From Clostridiales bacterium (GTDB lineage Bacteria; Bacillota; Clostridia; Oscillospirales; Butyricicoccaceae), in the NCBI GenBank assembly GCA_019418305.1, contig DYCA01000011.1, positions 1 to 30,966 of the forward strand: a stretch of DNA of 30,966 nt, written 5' to 3'. The notes under the pieces were generated by a model, which was given only the letters and a program-made list of their open reading frames with translations, ran no database searches and was not told the origin of the DNA. The stretch's first letter is position 1, and the number at the start of each line of letters is the position of its first letter. This document shows, one piece after another, positions 7,691 through 14,912 of this stretch. The position numbers and the translations under genes are program-made.

Positions 7691-9088
7691 ATGACCGTGG
7701 ACACCATCGCGCGCATAAATGACGCTGTGCGCGGCGTCATCTGGGGTGTTCCCATGCTGATACTGCTGGTCGGAACGGGCGTTTACTTCACCCTGCGCAC
7801 CGGCCTGTTTCAGGTGCGGTATATCCGGCTGTGGATGGGGCGCACCATATTATCCTGCTTTTCCAGTAAAGTGCGGCAGACGGGCGGCATTTCCCCCTTT
7901 GCGACCGTGTGTACCGCGCTTGCGGCGACGGTCGGCACGGGCAACATCGCAGGCGTGGCTACCGCGCTGACCATTGGCGGCCCGGGCGCGGTGTTCTGGA
8001 TGTGGATTGCGGCCTTTTTCGGCATGATGACCGCGTTTGCGGAAAATACGCTCGGCATGCTGTACCGCGAAAAAGGGCCGGACGGCGCATGGCGCGGCGG
8101 ACCGATGTATTATCTGAAAAAGGGGCTGCACGCACCTGTACTGGCTGCGGCGTTTGCACTGTTCTGCGCGCTGGCTTCATTCGGCATCGGCAACATGAGC
8201 CAGTGCAACTCGATTGCAGGCGGGCTGCACGGCGTATTCGGTGTACCGCCGCTTGCGACTGGCCTCGCCACCGCCGCTCTGCTGGGCGCGGTCATGCTGG
8301 GCGGGCTGAAGCGCATTTCGCGCGTGACCACCGCACTCGTGCCCGCTATGGCGCTGTTTTACATGGGCGGCGCAGCAATTGTGCTCTGGTGCCGCCGCGA
8401 ATTTCTTCCACAAGCCTGTGGACAAATTTTTGCCTGCGCGTTCGACCTTCGGGCGGCAGGCGGCGGCGCGGTCGGCTTCGGGATTCAGCAGGCCATCCGC
8501 ATCGGCATTTCGCGCGGCGTGTTCTCCAACGAGGCCGGCCTCGGTTCGTCGGTGATGGTACATACGGCAGCAGACGCAAAAGAGCCGTGCGAACAGGGCA
8601 TGTGGGCAGTGTTCGAGGTATTTTTCGACACGATTGTCATGTGTACTGTGACTGCGCTCGTCATTCTGTCAAGCGGCGTCTACGACCCTGTACAATACGG
8701 CCTTGCGGCGGGCACGCCGCTACTCCAGCGGATGGAAACCGGCGCGGCGCTGACGGCACGCGCATTTTCTGCGGTGTTCGGCGCGCCGGGCGGCGCGTTT
8801 GTCGCAGTATCGCTGGCGCTGTTTGCCTTTTCTACTCTGCTCGGCTGGTCGTATTACGGCCAACGCGCCGCAGAATACCTGTTCGGGCCGCGCGCGGTTC
8901 CCGTTTATAAGGTATTGTTCGTCGCAGCGGCTGCGGCGGGCTGCGTTATGCGGCTGGATTTGGCGTGGGCGCTGTCCGACACCTTCAACGGCCTGATGGC
9001 GCTGCCCAATCTTGCGGGCGTGCTTGCACTGCGGCGCGACGTGCTGGGCGAGTGGCTGCGCTACCGCCGGTCAAACCATATTATTTGA
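7691..9088 (+). CDS. Sodium:alanine symporter (AGCS family)
   Basis: This transporter imports alanine or glycine with Na+ (AlsT/AgcS type). The 465-residue protein has about eleven hydrophobic helices. Family hallmarks are GTGNIAGVATALTIGGPGAV followed by FWMWIAAFFGMMTAFAEN, the MYYLKKGL segment, FSNEAGLGSSVMVHTAA, and LGWSYYGQRAAEYLFG near the C-terminus. The ATG at 7691 has GGAGG at good spacing; an in-frame ATG six bases upstream abuts the ribosome site and is unlikely. It is divergent from the radical SAM operon and is followed by 166 bp carrying the nhaC promoter, so it is probably a single-gene transcript. With NhaC downstream it forms a sodium-cycle pair: Na+ enters with the amino acid and is expelled by the antiporter. 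Confidence 0.93.
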   Translation: MTVDTIARINDAVRGVIWGVPMLILLVGTGVYFTLRTGLFQVRYIRLWMGRTILSCFSSKVRQTGGISPFATVCTALAATVGTGNIAGVATALTIGGPGAVFWMWIAAFFGMMTAFAENTLGMLYREKGPDGAWRGGPMYYLKKGLHAPVLAAAFALFCALASFGIGNMSQCNSIAGGLHGVFGVPPLATGLATAALLGAVMLGGLKRISRVTTALVPAMALFYMGGAAIVLWCRREFLPQACGQIFACAFDLRAAGGGAVGFGIQQAIRIGISRGVFSNEAGLGSSVMVHTAADAKEPCEQGMWAVFEVFFDTIVMCTVTALVILSSGVYDPVQYGLAAGTPLLQRMETGAALTARAFSAVFGAPGGAFVAVSLALFAFSTLLGWSYYGQRAAEYLFGPRAVPVYKVLFVAAAAAGCVMRLDLAWALSDTFNGLMALPNLAGVLALRRDVLGEWLRYRRSNHII

Positions 9089-9169
9089 CAATTCCTTCTA
9101 TTTTCCTGCTCTCCTCCCCCACATATTGCACAAATTTACGGCTTTTGCTTCTAAAAACTGTTTTTGACC

Positions 9170-9198
9170 TTGTCAAGCCGGTCCAATCCATATAAAAT
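9170..9198 (+). promoter_or_regulatory. Promoter of the NhaC antiporter gene
   Basis: -35 TTGTCA (9170-9175), a 17-bp spacer and -10 TAAAAT (9193-9198, within TATAAAAT). It lies about 50 bp before the start codon, in an otherwise AT-rich gap. Confidence 0.68.
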
Positions 9199-9254
9199 AA
9201 AAGAGCATTGCAGGAATCAAACAAATATCCTGCAAAATAAAGGGGGAAAATGGA

Positions 9255-10748
9255 ATGGATTTAACGGCAACCGTGTGGACGCTGCTGCCGCCAATCATTG
9301 CAATTGCACTGGCGCTGATCACCAAGGAGGTTTACTCCTCCCTGCTCATCGGCATTCTGGCAGGTGCGCTGCTTTACACAGGCTTTAACCCGCTGCATGC
9401 AGTCGAAACGACCTTCACGGTCATGGGCGGCAAGCTCGGAGACAACATCAACATCTGTATCTTTCTGGTGCTGCTGGGCATTCTGGTGTCGCTGGTCACC
9501 AAATCGGGCGCGTCCCGCGCCTACGGCGACTGGGCGGTCAAAACCATCCGGACACGCCGCGGCGCTTCGTTTGCAACCTCGTTCCTCGGCATGTTCATTT
9601 TTGTCGACGACTACTTCAACTGCCTGACCGTCGGCACGGTCATGCGTCCGGTTACGGATAAATACAACATCACGCGCGCAAAGCTCGCATACATCATCGA
9701 CGCGACCGCCGCACCGATCTGCATTATCGCGCCGATTTCCAGCTGGGCGGCAGCTGTCGGCTCGTCTCTGCCCGAATCCAGCGCGATGGATGGCTTCTCG
9801 CTCTTTTTGCAGACCATCCCGATGAACTTGTACGCGCTTTTGACCATCCTGTTCCTGATTTGGCTGATGGCAGTCGATTTCGACTTTGGACCGATGGCAA
9901 AGTATGAGCGCGCGCACCGCGGCGAGGACCTCTCCCATCAGGAGGAAAACTACGTCGTCGGCGGCGCGGGCAAGGTGTATGACCTCATTCTGCCTATCTG
10001 CGTGCTGATTGTGCTGTGCATCGCGGGCATGCTGTACACCGGCGGCATTCTGGAGGGTGTGAGCATTGTAAACGCGTTCGCTAACTGCGACTCTTCCACC
10101 TCGCTGGTGCTCGGTTCGTTCTTTACGCTGGTCTTTACCTTTATTCTTTATATTCCGCGCAAAGTGCTGTCCTTTGGACAGTTCTGCGAGGCATTCACTG
10201 AGGGCTTTAAGTCCATGGTGCCCGCCATCCTGATTCTGACACTCGCGTGGACGCTGTCCGGCATATGTTCGGAGGATTATCTCAATATCGGCGGCTTTGT
10301 CTCCTCGGTGGTCAACGGCAACTCCATGGTGTCCATGCTGATGCCCGCCATCTTCTTCCTGATTGCGCTTGGCCTTGCCTTTGCAACCGGCACCTCTTGG
10401 GGTACGTTCGGTATCCTCATCCCGATTGCGGTTGCGGTCTTCGGTGACGCACCGAGCACCATGCTGGTAATGACCGTGGCCGCCTGCCTGTCCGGCGCGG
10501 TCTGCGGCGACCATATCTCGCCTATCTCGGATACCACGATTCTGGCATCTGCGGGCGCGCAGTGCAATCATATCGACCATGTCTCCACCCAGATGCCCTA
10601 CGCGCTGATGATTGCCGCTATCAGCTTTACCGGTTTCCTCGTCGGCGGCGTTGTCGGCAGCGGCATTGTCGCGCTTGCGCTGGGCATTGTGCTGCTGGTG
10701 GTTGTCGCCCTGCTGATTACCGCACGGCAAAAGAAAAACAAGGCGTAA
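9255..10748 (+). CDS. NhaC-family Na+/H+ antiporter
   Basis: This is a 497-residue polytopic membrane protein of the Na_H_antiporter (NhaC) family, with a duplicated antiporter fold. Visible family features are the N-terminal LLPPIIAIALALITKEVYSS, FIFVDDYFNCLTVGTVMRPV with its paired aspartates in the first half, AYIIDATAAPICIIAPISSW, and in the second half GTSWGTFGILIPIAVAVFG and SGAVCGDHISPISDTTILAS. Relatives exchange Na+ for H+; some exchange organic substrates such as malate and lactate or amino acids, so the substrate is not certain. AGGGGG lies 8 nt before the ATG at 9255; an ATG at 9250 is out of frame. It has its own promoter and is followed by a hairpin and the MATE gene. Confidence 0.9.
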   Translation: MDLTATVWTLLPPIIAIALALITKEVYSSLLIGILAGALLYTGFNPLHAVETTFTVMGGKLGDNINICIFLVLLGILVSLVTKSGASRAYGDWAVKTIRTRRGASFATSFLGMFIFVDDYFNCLTVGTVMRPVTDKYNITRAKLAYIIDATAAPICIIAPISSWAAAVGSSLPESSAMDGFSLFLQTIPMNLYALLTILFLIWLMAVDFDFGPMAKYERAHRGEDLSHQEENYVVGGAGKVYDLILPICVLIVLCIAGMLYTGGILEGVSIVNAFANCDSSTSLVLGSFFTLVFTFILYIPRKVLSFGQFCEAFTEGFKSMVPAILILTLAWTLSGICSEDYLNIGGFVSSVVNGNSMVSMLMPAIFFLIALGLAFATGTSWGTFGILIPIAVAVFGDAPSTMLVMTVAACLSGAVCGDHISPISDTTILASAGAQCNHIDHVSTQMPYALMIAAISFTGFLVGGVVGSGIVALALGIVLLVVVALLITARQKKNKA

Positions 10749-10782
10749 CCCTTTGCATTGTCTGACAACTGCATCTTTTCAC

Positions 10783-10804
10783 GGCTCCCCCAACCGGGGG
10801 AGCC
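10783..10804 (+). terminator. GC-rich hairpin after nhaC (weak terminator)
   Basis: GGCTCCCCC and GGGGGAGCC form a perfect 9-bp stem around AACC, followed by TGTTCTCTGC, which is a poor T tract. It lies in the 105-bp gap between nhaC and the MATE gene and may only partly terminate, which would allow read-through, since no good promoter is seen before the MATE gene. Confidence 0.45.
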
Positions 10805-10853
10805 TGTTCTCTGCACCTGACACACCCCGATTGACCGAAAGGAAGGAATCCCG

Positions 10854-12209
10854 TTGACCACCGATCTGACCGAAGGAAAACCCTCATCCAAACTGTTCTG
10901 GTTCTCACTGCCGCTGCTGCTGAGCGTCGCCTTTCAGCAGCTCTACCAGATGGCCGACTCGATGATTGTCGGCCGCTTTGCGGCAACGCCCGCCGCAGGC
11001 GAACTGGCGCTCGCCGCCGTCGGCGCAAGCTACCCGATTACCCAGCTGTTCGTCGCGGTCGCAACCGGCGTGAACATCGGTACGAGCGTACTGGTGTCGC
11101 AATTGTTCGGCGCAAAGCGCTATCTACGCATGAAAACCGCCATTTCCACCGCTCTGCTGACCACCACCATTATTGCGCTGCTGCTGACGCTCATCGGCAC
11201 GCTTGCCACCGGCGGCATTATGCGCGCGCTGCAAACGCCGGAAAATATCTTTGTCGACGGCTCACTCTATCTGCGGGTGTACGTATTCGGTCTGCTGTTT
11301 CTGTTTATCTATAACGTCTGCACCGGTATCTTCAACGCGATGGGCGACAGCCGCACTCCGCTCATCCTGCTCATCCTGTCCTCGGTGAGCAACGTTATTC
11401 TCGACCTTGTGTTCGTGGCGGTGTTCCAGTGGGGCGTTGCAGGCGTTGCATGGGCGACCTTCATCGCACAGGGCTGCGCGGGCGCGCTGGCCTTTCTGCT
11501 GCTGCTGCGCCGGGTACGCTCGTTCGACACCGGCGGGCACTTCCTGCTGTTTTCGCCCGACATGCTGCGCCGTCTGACCAATTACGCCATTCCCTCCATC
11601 GCGCAGCAGAGCTTTGTCTCGGTCGGCAACGTCATCATCCAGTACTATGTCAACCTGTGCGGCGCGACCGTCATTGCGGGCTTCTCGGCAGCGACCAAGG
11701 TCAATATGTTTGCGCTGACCTGCTGCATGTCGTTCTCCTCCGGTCTGTCCAGCTATGTCGCGCAGAACATCGGCGCGCGCAAGCTCGACCGCATCGGTCC
11801 GGGTCTCAAAGCGGGCGCGACCTTCTCCATCGCCCTTGCGCTTGTCTTTATGGCGGTCTATCTGCTGTTTGCGGATTTTCTCATCAGCCTGTTTATCCCA
11901 GCGGGCAGCTCCTCGGGCGTCATCGACGTCGGACGGCAGTATCTGTTCGTTGTCACACCGTTCTATATCATTGTGTGTATCAAATTTGTCTGCGACAGTG
12001 TGCTGCGCGGCGCGGGTGCGATGCGACCGTTCATGATTACAACCTTTTCCGACCTGATTATCCGCGTGGTGCTCTCGATTGTGCTGTTCCACGTCTGGCG
12101 TGAACTGGGCATCTGGCTGTCCTGGCCGCTTGGCTGGTTCCTCGGTTCGGGACTTTCCGTGTGGTTCTACAAGACCGGCGTATGGCACAAAAACCTTCCC
12201 ACGTTATAA
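10854..12209 (+). CDS. MATE-family multidrug/cation efflux transporter
   Basis: This is a 451-residue protein with twelve predicted membrane helices in two six-helix halves, the usual size of a MATE exporter. Hallmarks are the N-terminal FWFSLPLLLSVAFQQLYQMA followed by DSMIVGRF, the GTSVLVSQLFGAKR segment between helices 2 and 3, FNAMGDSRTPL in helix 5, and SYVAQNIGARK in the second half, the counterpart of the first-half SQLFGAKR. Such proteins expel drugs or metabolites in exchange for Na+ or H+; the branch (NorM- or DinF-like) and substrate cannot be assigned. The start is TTG at 10854 with AAGGAAGG just upstream; no ATG lies near. The gene ends at a strong terminator. Confidence 0.92.
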   Translation: MTTDLTEGKPSSKLFWFSLPLLLSVAFQQLYQMADSMIVGRFAATPAAGELALAAVGASYPITQLFVAVATGVNIGTSVLVSQLFGAKRYLRMKTAISTALLTTTIIALLLTLIGTLATGGIMRALQTPENIFVDGSLYLRVYVFGLLFLFIYNVCTGIFNAMGDSRTPLILLILSSVSNVILDLVFVAVFQWGVAGVAWATFIAQGCAGALAFLLLLRRVRSFDTGGHFLLFSPDMLRRLTNYAIPSIAQQSFVSVGNVIIQYYVNLCGATVIAGFSAATKVNMFALTCCMSFSSGLSSYVAQNIGARKLDRIGPGLKAGATFSIALALVFMAVYLLFADFLISLFIPAGSSSGVIDVGRQYLFVVTPFYIIVCIKFVCDSVLRGAGAMRPFMITTFSDLIIRVVLSIVLFHVWRELGIWLSWPLGWFLGSGLSVWFYKTGVWHKNLPTL

Positions 12210-12212
12210 CCA

Positions 12213-12247
12213 AACAGGGCTTCCTCTCTGGAAGCCCTGTTTTTTTG
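12213..12247 (+). terminator. Rho-independent terminator of the MATE gene
   Basis: AACAGGGCTTCC and GGAAGCCCTGTT form a perfect 12-bp stem around TCTCT, and the run of T continues to 12246. It starts 4 bp after the MATE stop codon. Confidence 0.9.
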
Positions 12248-12254
12248 GTATAAT
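12246..12254 (+). promoter_or_regulatory. Extended -10 promoter for the ABC ATPase operon
   Basis: TGGTATAAT is an extended -10 (TG, one base, TATAAT at 12249-12254) that begins within the T tract of the MATE terminator. No convincing -35 is present, because the terminator stem occupies that position. It lies about 50 bp before the ATPase start. Confidence 0.6.
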
Positions 12255-12302
12255 GCAGCGCTTTCCCATGCAAAATATGGACGGGAAGGAAGGGGAAAAG
12301 CC

Positions 12303-12962
12303 TTGCTAAAGCTCATTCATGCGAGTAAAATATATCATGACAGCGGGGTGCAGGCACTGCGTAATGTGAATCTGCATGTTGCATCCGGCGACTATGTTTC
12401 CATTACCGGTGCATCCGGTTCGGGAAAGAGTACGCTCATGCACATTCTCGGTCTGCTGGACACGCTGACCGAGGGACAATACCTGCTCGGCGGGGCGGAT
12501 GTTTCCCGCCTGCCTCCGCGCACGCTTGCGCGACTGCGCAGCGAGCAAATCGGGTTTATCTTTCAGGGCTTCCGTCTGCTGCCCGGCATGACCGCACTGG
12601 AAAATGTCGCGCTGCCGCTCGCTCTGCAAGGGGTGCCGCGCGCCGAACGGCTGGAACGCGCCGAACAGGCGCTGGCACGCGTCGGTCTGTCTGAACGGAC
12701 CACCCATCGGCCCGATCAGCTTTCGGGCGGCCAGCAGCAGCGCGTGGCGATCGCCCGTGCGGTTGTCACAAAGCCCGGCGTTGTACTGGCTGACGAGCCG
12801 ACCGCAGGACTCGACCCCGAAGCCGCGGAAGATGTGCTCGGTCTGCTGGACGGTCTGCACCGCGCAGGACATACTATTATATTGATAACGCACGACCGCG
12901 CCGCAGCTTTGCGGGCGGCTCGTCGGCTGTTTCTGGAAGGCGGTGTGCTTTCCGGCGGATAA
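12303..12962 (+). CDS. ABC transporter ATPase of the MacB/LolD/FtsE type, without a permease partner
   Basis: This is a 219-residue nucleotide-binding subunit. Walker A is GASGSGKS (36-43), the Q-loop is in FIFQGFRLLPGMTALENV, the signature is LSGGQQQR (140-147), Walker B is VVLADEPT (160-167), the D-loop is AGLDPE and the switch histidine is in LITHD. The FQ-x-F-x-LLP-x-x-TALENV pattern and size fit the MacB/LolD family, which powers mechanotransmission in peptide export, lipoprotein release or FtsX-type signalling. The start is TTG at 12303 with AAGGGG upstream. No permease gene is adjacent on either side: the next gene, 21 bp downstream, is dCMP deaminase. The partner must be encoded elsewhere, or the gene is a relic or a stand-alone ATPase. 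Confidence 0.9.
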   Translation: MLKLIHASKIYHDSGVQALRNVNLHVASGDYVSITGASGSGKSTLMHILGLLDTLTEGQYLLGGADVSRLPPRTLARLRSEQIGFIFQGFRLLPGMTALENVALPLALQGVPRAERLERAEQALARVGLSERTTHRPDQLSGGQQQRVAIARAVVTKPGVVLADEPTAGLDPEAAEDVLGLLDGLHRAGHTIILITHDRAAALRAARRLFLEGGVLSGG

Positions 12963-12983
12963 CTACTTTCAGGGAGGTTGTTT

Positions 12984-13472
12984 ATGAATCGACGGGATAA
13001 GACAAATTATTATCTGGATATGGCGCAGGTCGCGCTCGAGCGCGGCACCTGCCTGCGGCGTAATTTCGGCGCGGTAATTGTGAAAAACGACGTTATTGTG
13101 TCCACCGGCTATACCGGCGCGCCGCGCGGCCGGGCAAACTGCATCGACATCGGCACCTGCATTCGGCAAAAAATGGGCATTCCGCGCGGCGAGCGGTATG
13201 AGTTCTGTCGCTCGGTACACGCTGAGGCCAACGCCATCATTGCTGCGCCGCGTGAGCAGATGCTGGGCGCAACGCTCTATCTGGTCGGGCGCGACATGTC
13301 CACGGGCGAAATCATGCGGGACGCAAATTCCTGTACAATGTGCAAGCGCATGATTATTAACGCGGGCATCGAAAAAGTGGTTATCCGACGGGATGAAGAT
13401 ACATACGACACGATTGATGTATCCGATTGGGTGGCCCACGATGACATATTAGACGGAAAAACGGGCTACTGA
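12984..13472 (+). CDS. Deoxycytidylate (dCMP) deaminase
   Basis: This enzyme deaminates dCMP to dUMP, the precursor of dTMP, in the cytoplasm. The 162-residue product has the zinc and catalytic motif HAEANAI (His79, Glu81) and the two zinc cysteines Cys117 and Cys120 in SCTMCKRMIINAGI. The second motif usually reads PCxxC; here Ser replaces Pro. The N-terminal MAQVALERGTCLRRNFGAVI and the GYTGAPRGRANC insertion are typical of ComEB-like dCMP deaminases and separate it from cytidine deaminases. The start ATG at 12984 has GGAGG six bases upstream, and an in-frame TTG two codons earlier is unlikely. It follows the ABC ATPase by 21 bp and precedes desulfoferrodoxin by 36 bp, so the three are probably cotranscribed. 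Confidence 0.93.
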   Translation: MNRRDKTNYYLDMAQVALERGTCLRRNFGAVIVKNDVIVSTGYTGAPRGRANCIDIGTCIRQKMGIPRGERYEFCRSVHAEANAIIAAPREQMLGATLYLVGRDMSTGEIMRDANSCTMCKRMIINAGIEKVVIRRDEDTYDTIDVSDWVAHDDILDGKTGY

Positions 13473-13508
13473 CCCGCTTTTCTACATAACAAAAGGAGGA
13501 TATTTCCT

Positions 13509-13889
13509 ATGGAGCTGAAAATTTTCAAATGCATGCACTGCGGCAACATCATTGAAATGATTGACGACCATCATGTACCGGTAATGTGCTGCGGCGAAAA
13601 AATGAAGGAATTCAAGGCGGGTGAGACCGATGGTGCAGCGGAAAAGCATGTGCCGGTCGTGACAGTCGAGGGCGACGTGGTTCGCGCCAAGGTGGGCGAG
13701 GTCCAGCACCCGATGACCGAAGAGCACCACATCGCGTTCATCTGGCTGGTGACCGATAAGGGCGTACACCGCGCGGTGCTCGACCACACGGGCGCTCCCG
13801 AGGCGGTATTCCGTCTGGCGGACGGCGAAAAGGCCGAAGCGGTTTACGAATTCTGCAATCTGCACGGTCTGTGGAAGGCTGCGCTGTAA
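13509..13889 (+). CDS. dfx: Desulfoferrodoxin (superoxide reductase, two-iron form)
   Basis: This protein reduces superoxide to hydrogen peroxide without releasing oxygen, an oxygen defence of anaerobes. The 126-residue protein has both domains. The N-terminal desulforedoxin-like iron site has Cys8, Cys11, Cys27 and Cys28 (KCMHCGN and MCCGEKM). The catalytic site has His47 in EKHVPV, with Glu45 and Lys46, His67 in QHPM, His73 in EEHHIAF, and Cys116 and His119 in FCNLHGLW. All known ligands are present, so it should be active. AAAGGAGG lies at ideal distance from the ATG. It is the last gene of the likely three-gene unit and is followed by a strong terminator. Electron donors such as rubredoxin are not encoded nearby. 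Confidence 0.96.
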   Translation: MELKIFKCMHCGNIIEMIDDHHVPVMCCGEKMKEFKAGETDGAAEKHVPVVTVEGDVVRAKVGEVQHPMTEEHHIAFIWLVTDKGVHRAVLDHTGAPEAVFRLADGEKAEAVYEFCNLHGLWKAAL

Positions 13890-13900
13890 ACAGAATTAGC

Positions 13901-13932
13901 AAAAACAGGCTGCTTTTGCAGCCTGTTTTTGT
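13901..13932 (+). terminator. Rho-independent terminator after desulfoferrodoxin
   Basis: AAAAACAGGCTGC and GCAGCCTGTTTTT form a perfect stem around TTTT, with a T-rich tail. It closes the ABC ATPase-dCMP deaminase-desulfoferrodoxin unit. Confidence 0.9.
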
Positions 13933-14057
13933 TGTTATTTGTGGTGTTATCGCTTTGTTTTCAATAATTTTCCCTTTTGTTCACACATTCTACACAATCC
14001 TGCTGTATCCTGCCCTTCATGCCATTTATTTCAATGGAGAAAAGGAGGCCCTGCATC

Positions 14058-14861
14058 ATGGGTTTTTTTGAACGGTCCGACATGCCACGACCGGATGCTT
14101 TTCCCCTGCTCGGCGTGCGCCACATCCTGCTTTTACTGCTGCTGACAGGCTGCATCACTGCAGGGCTGCTCCTCATCCGGCGGTTAAAGCCATCGCAGGC
14201 GCAGCACGTGCTGCATGGCGCGGCCATTCTTGTTCCCCTGCTTGAGTTGAGCCATTCTGTCTGGCTGTATCTGACAGGGACAACCTCGCTCATCAAACTG
14301 CTGCCGCTCCATCTGTGCGGCCTACAAAGCCTGTTTATCCCGCTGGCGGTGTTTACAAAATTCACCTGTTTCCGCGATTTTGTCTACGCCACTTCGCTGC
14401 TCGGGGGTATTTTCGGTACGGTAATGCCCGCCGGTGTTGCGGATTTTTATCCGCTTTTGTCGTTTCAGACCCTGCAAACCTTTGCCCTGCACGGTCTGCT
14501 GATTTTTGTTCCGCTGGCGATGATACTCTGCGGTCAGCATCGGCCGTCCATTCAGCGCTTTCCACGTGTGTTGTGTATTTTTCTTCTTGCGGCATTCGTG
14601 GTCGGCATGGTGGACCAAATGTATGGCGAAAACTACATGTTCCTGTACGCTCCGCCGGCCGGTACGCCGCTTGTATGGATTTTCGATACCTTTGGCCGCG
14701 GCATTTATCTGGGCTGTACCTTTGTCCTGCTGGCAGGCGCCAGTTTGCTCATCCATCTTCCTTTCCGTGCATCCGCACCAAATGCGGATTCGGACAATCC
14801 TCCGGTTCGACTGCTTTCGTTATATCGGCTGCACAGAAACCATCTTTGGCACCGCTTCTGA
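14058..14861 (+). CDS. YwaF-type integral membrane protein (TIGR02206-like)
   Basis: This 267-residue protein has about six to seven hydrophobic helices and no recognisable enzyme motif. Family features are the helix-end motif LPLHLCGLQSLFIP, the FYPLLSFQTLQTFALHGLLI segment with conserved Gln and His, and the NYMFLYAPPAGTPL loop late in the protein. The role of this family is not known. The ATG at 14058 has AAAAGGAGG nine bases upstream; earlier in-frame ATGs (13977, 14034) have no ribosome site and would add a non-membrane tail. It begins 168 bp after the previous stop, beyond a terminator, and ends at a bidirectional terminator, so it is probably monocistronic. Confidence 0.78.
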   Translation: MGFFERSDMPRPDAFPLLGVRHILLLLLLTGCITAGLLLIRRLKPSQAQHVLHGAAILVPLLELSHSVWLYLTGTTSLIKLLPLHLCGLQSLFIPLAVFTKFTCFRDFVYATSLLGGIFGTVMPAGVADFYPLLSFQTLQTFALHGLLIFVPLAMILCGQHRPSIQRFPRVLCIFLLAAFVVGMVDQMYGENYMFLYAPPAGTPLVWIFDTFGRGIYLGCTFVLLAGASLLIHLPFRASAPNADSDNPPVRLLSLYRLHRNHLWHRF

Positions 14862-14864
14862 ATC

Positions 14865-14902
14865 CAAAAAAGCGTGTTTCCGTTTGGAAACACGCTTTTT
14901 CT
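14865..14902. terminator. Bidirectional terminator
   Basis: AAAAAAGCGTGTTTCC and GGAAACACGCTTTTT form a stem around GTTT, with T runs in both directions, between the convergent YwaF-type gene (stop 14861) and citrate synthase (stop 14913). Confidence 0.9.
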
Positions 14903-14912
14903 ATTACTTTTC

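Noticed and set aside
7431..7722. Short open frames in both directions in the 7306-7690 gap
   Set aside because: They run through perfect hairpins and lack ribosome sites; the sequence is better explained as repeat and leader.
9261..10730. A 489-codon open frame on the minus strand over nhaC
   Set aside because: It is highly charged, Gln/Arg/His-rich and antisense to an excellent membrane transporter; no ribosome site is seen.
13977..14057. Upstream in-frame starts for the YwaF-type protein
   Set aside because: They have no ribosome site, while ATG 14058 has AAAAGGAGG at good spacing and begins where the family homology begins.
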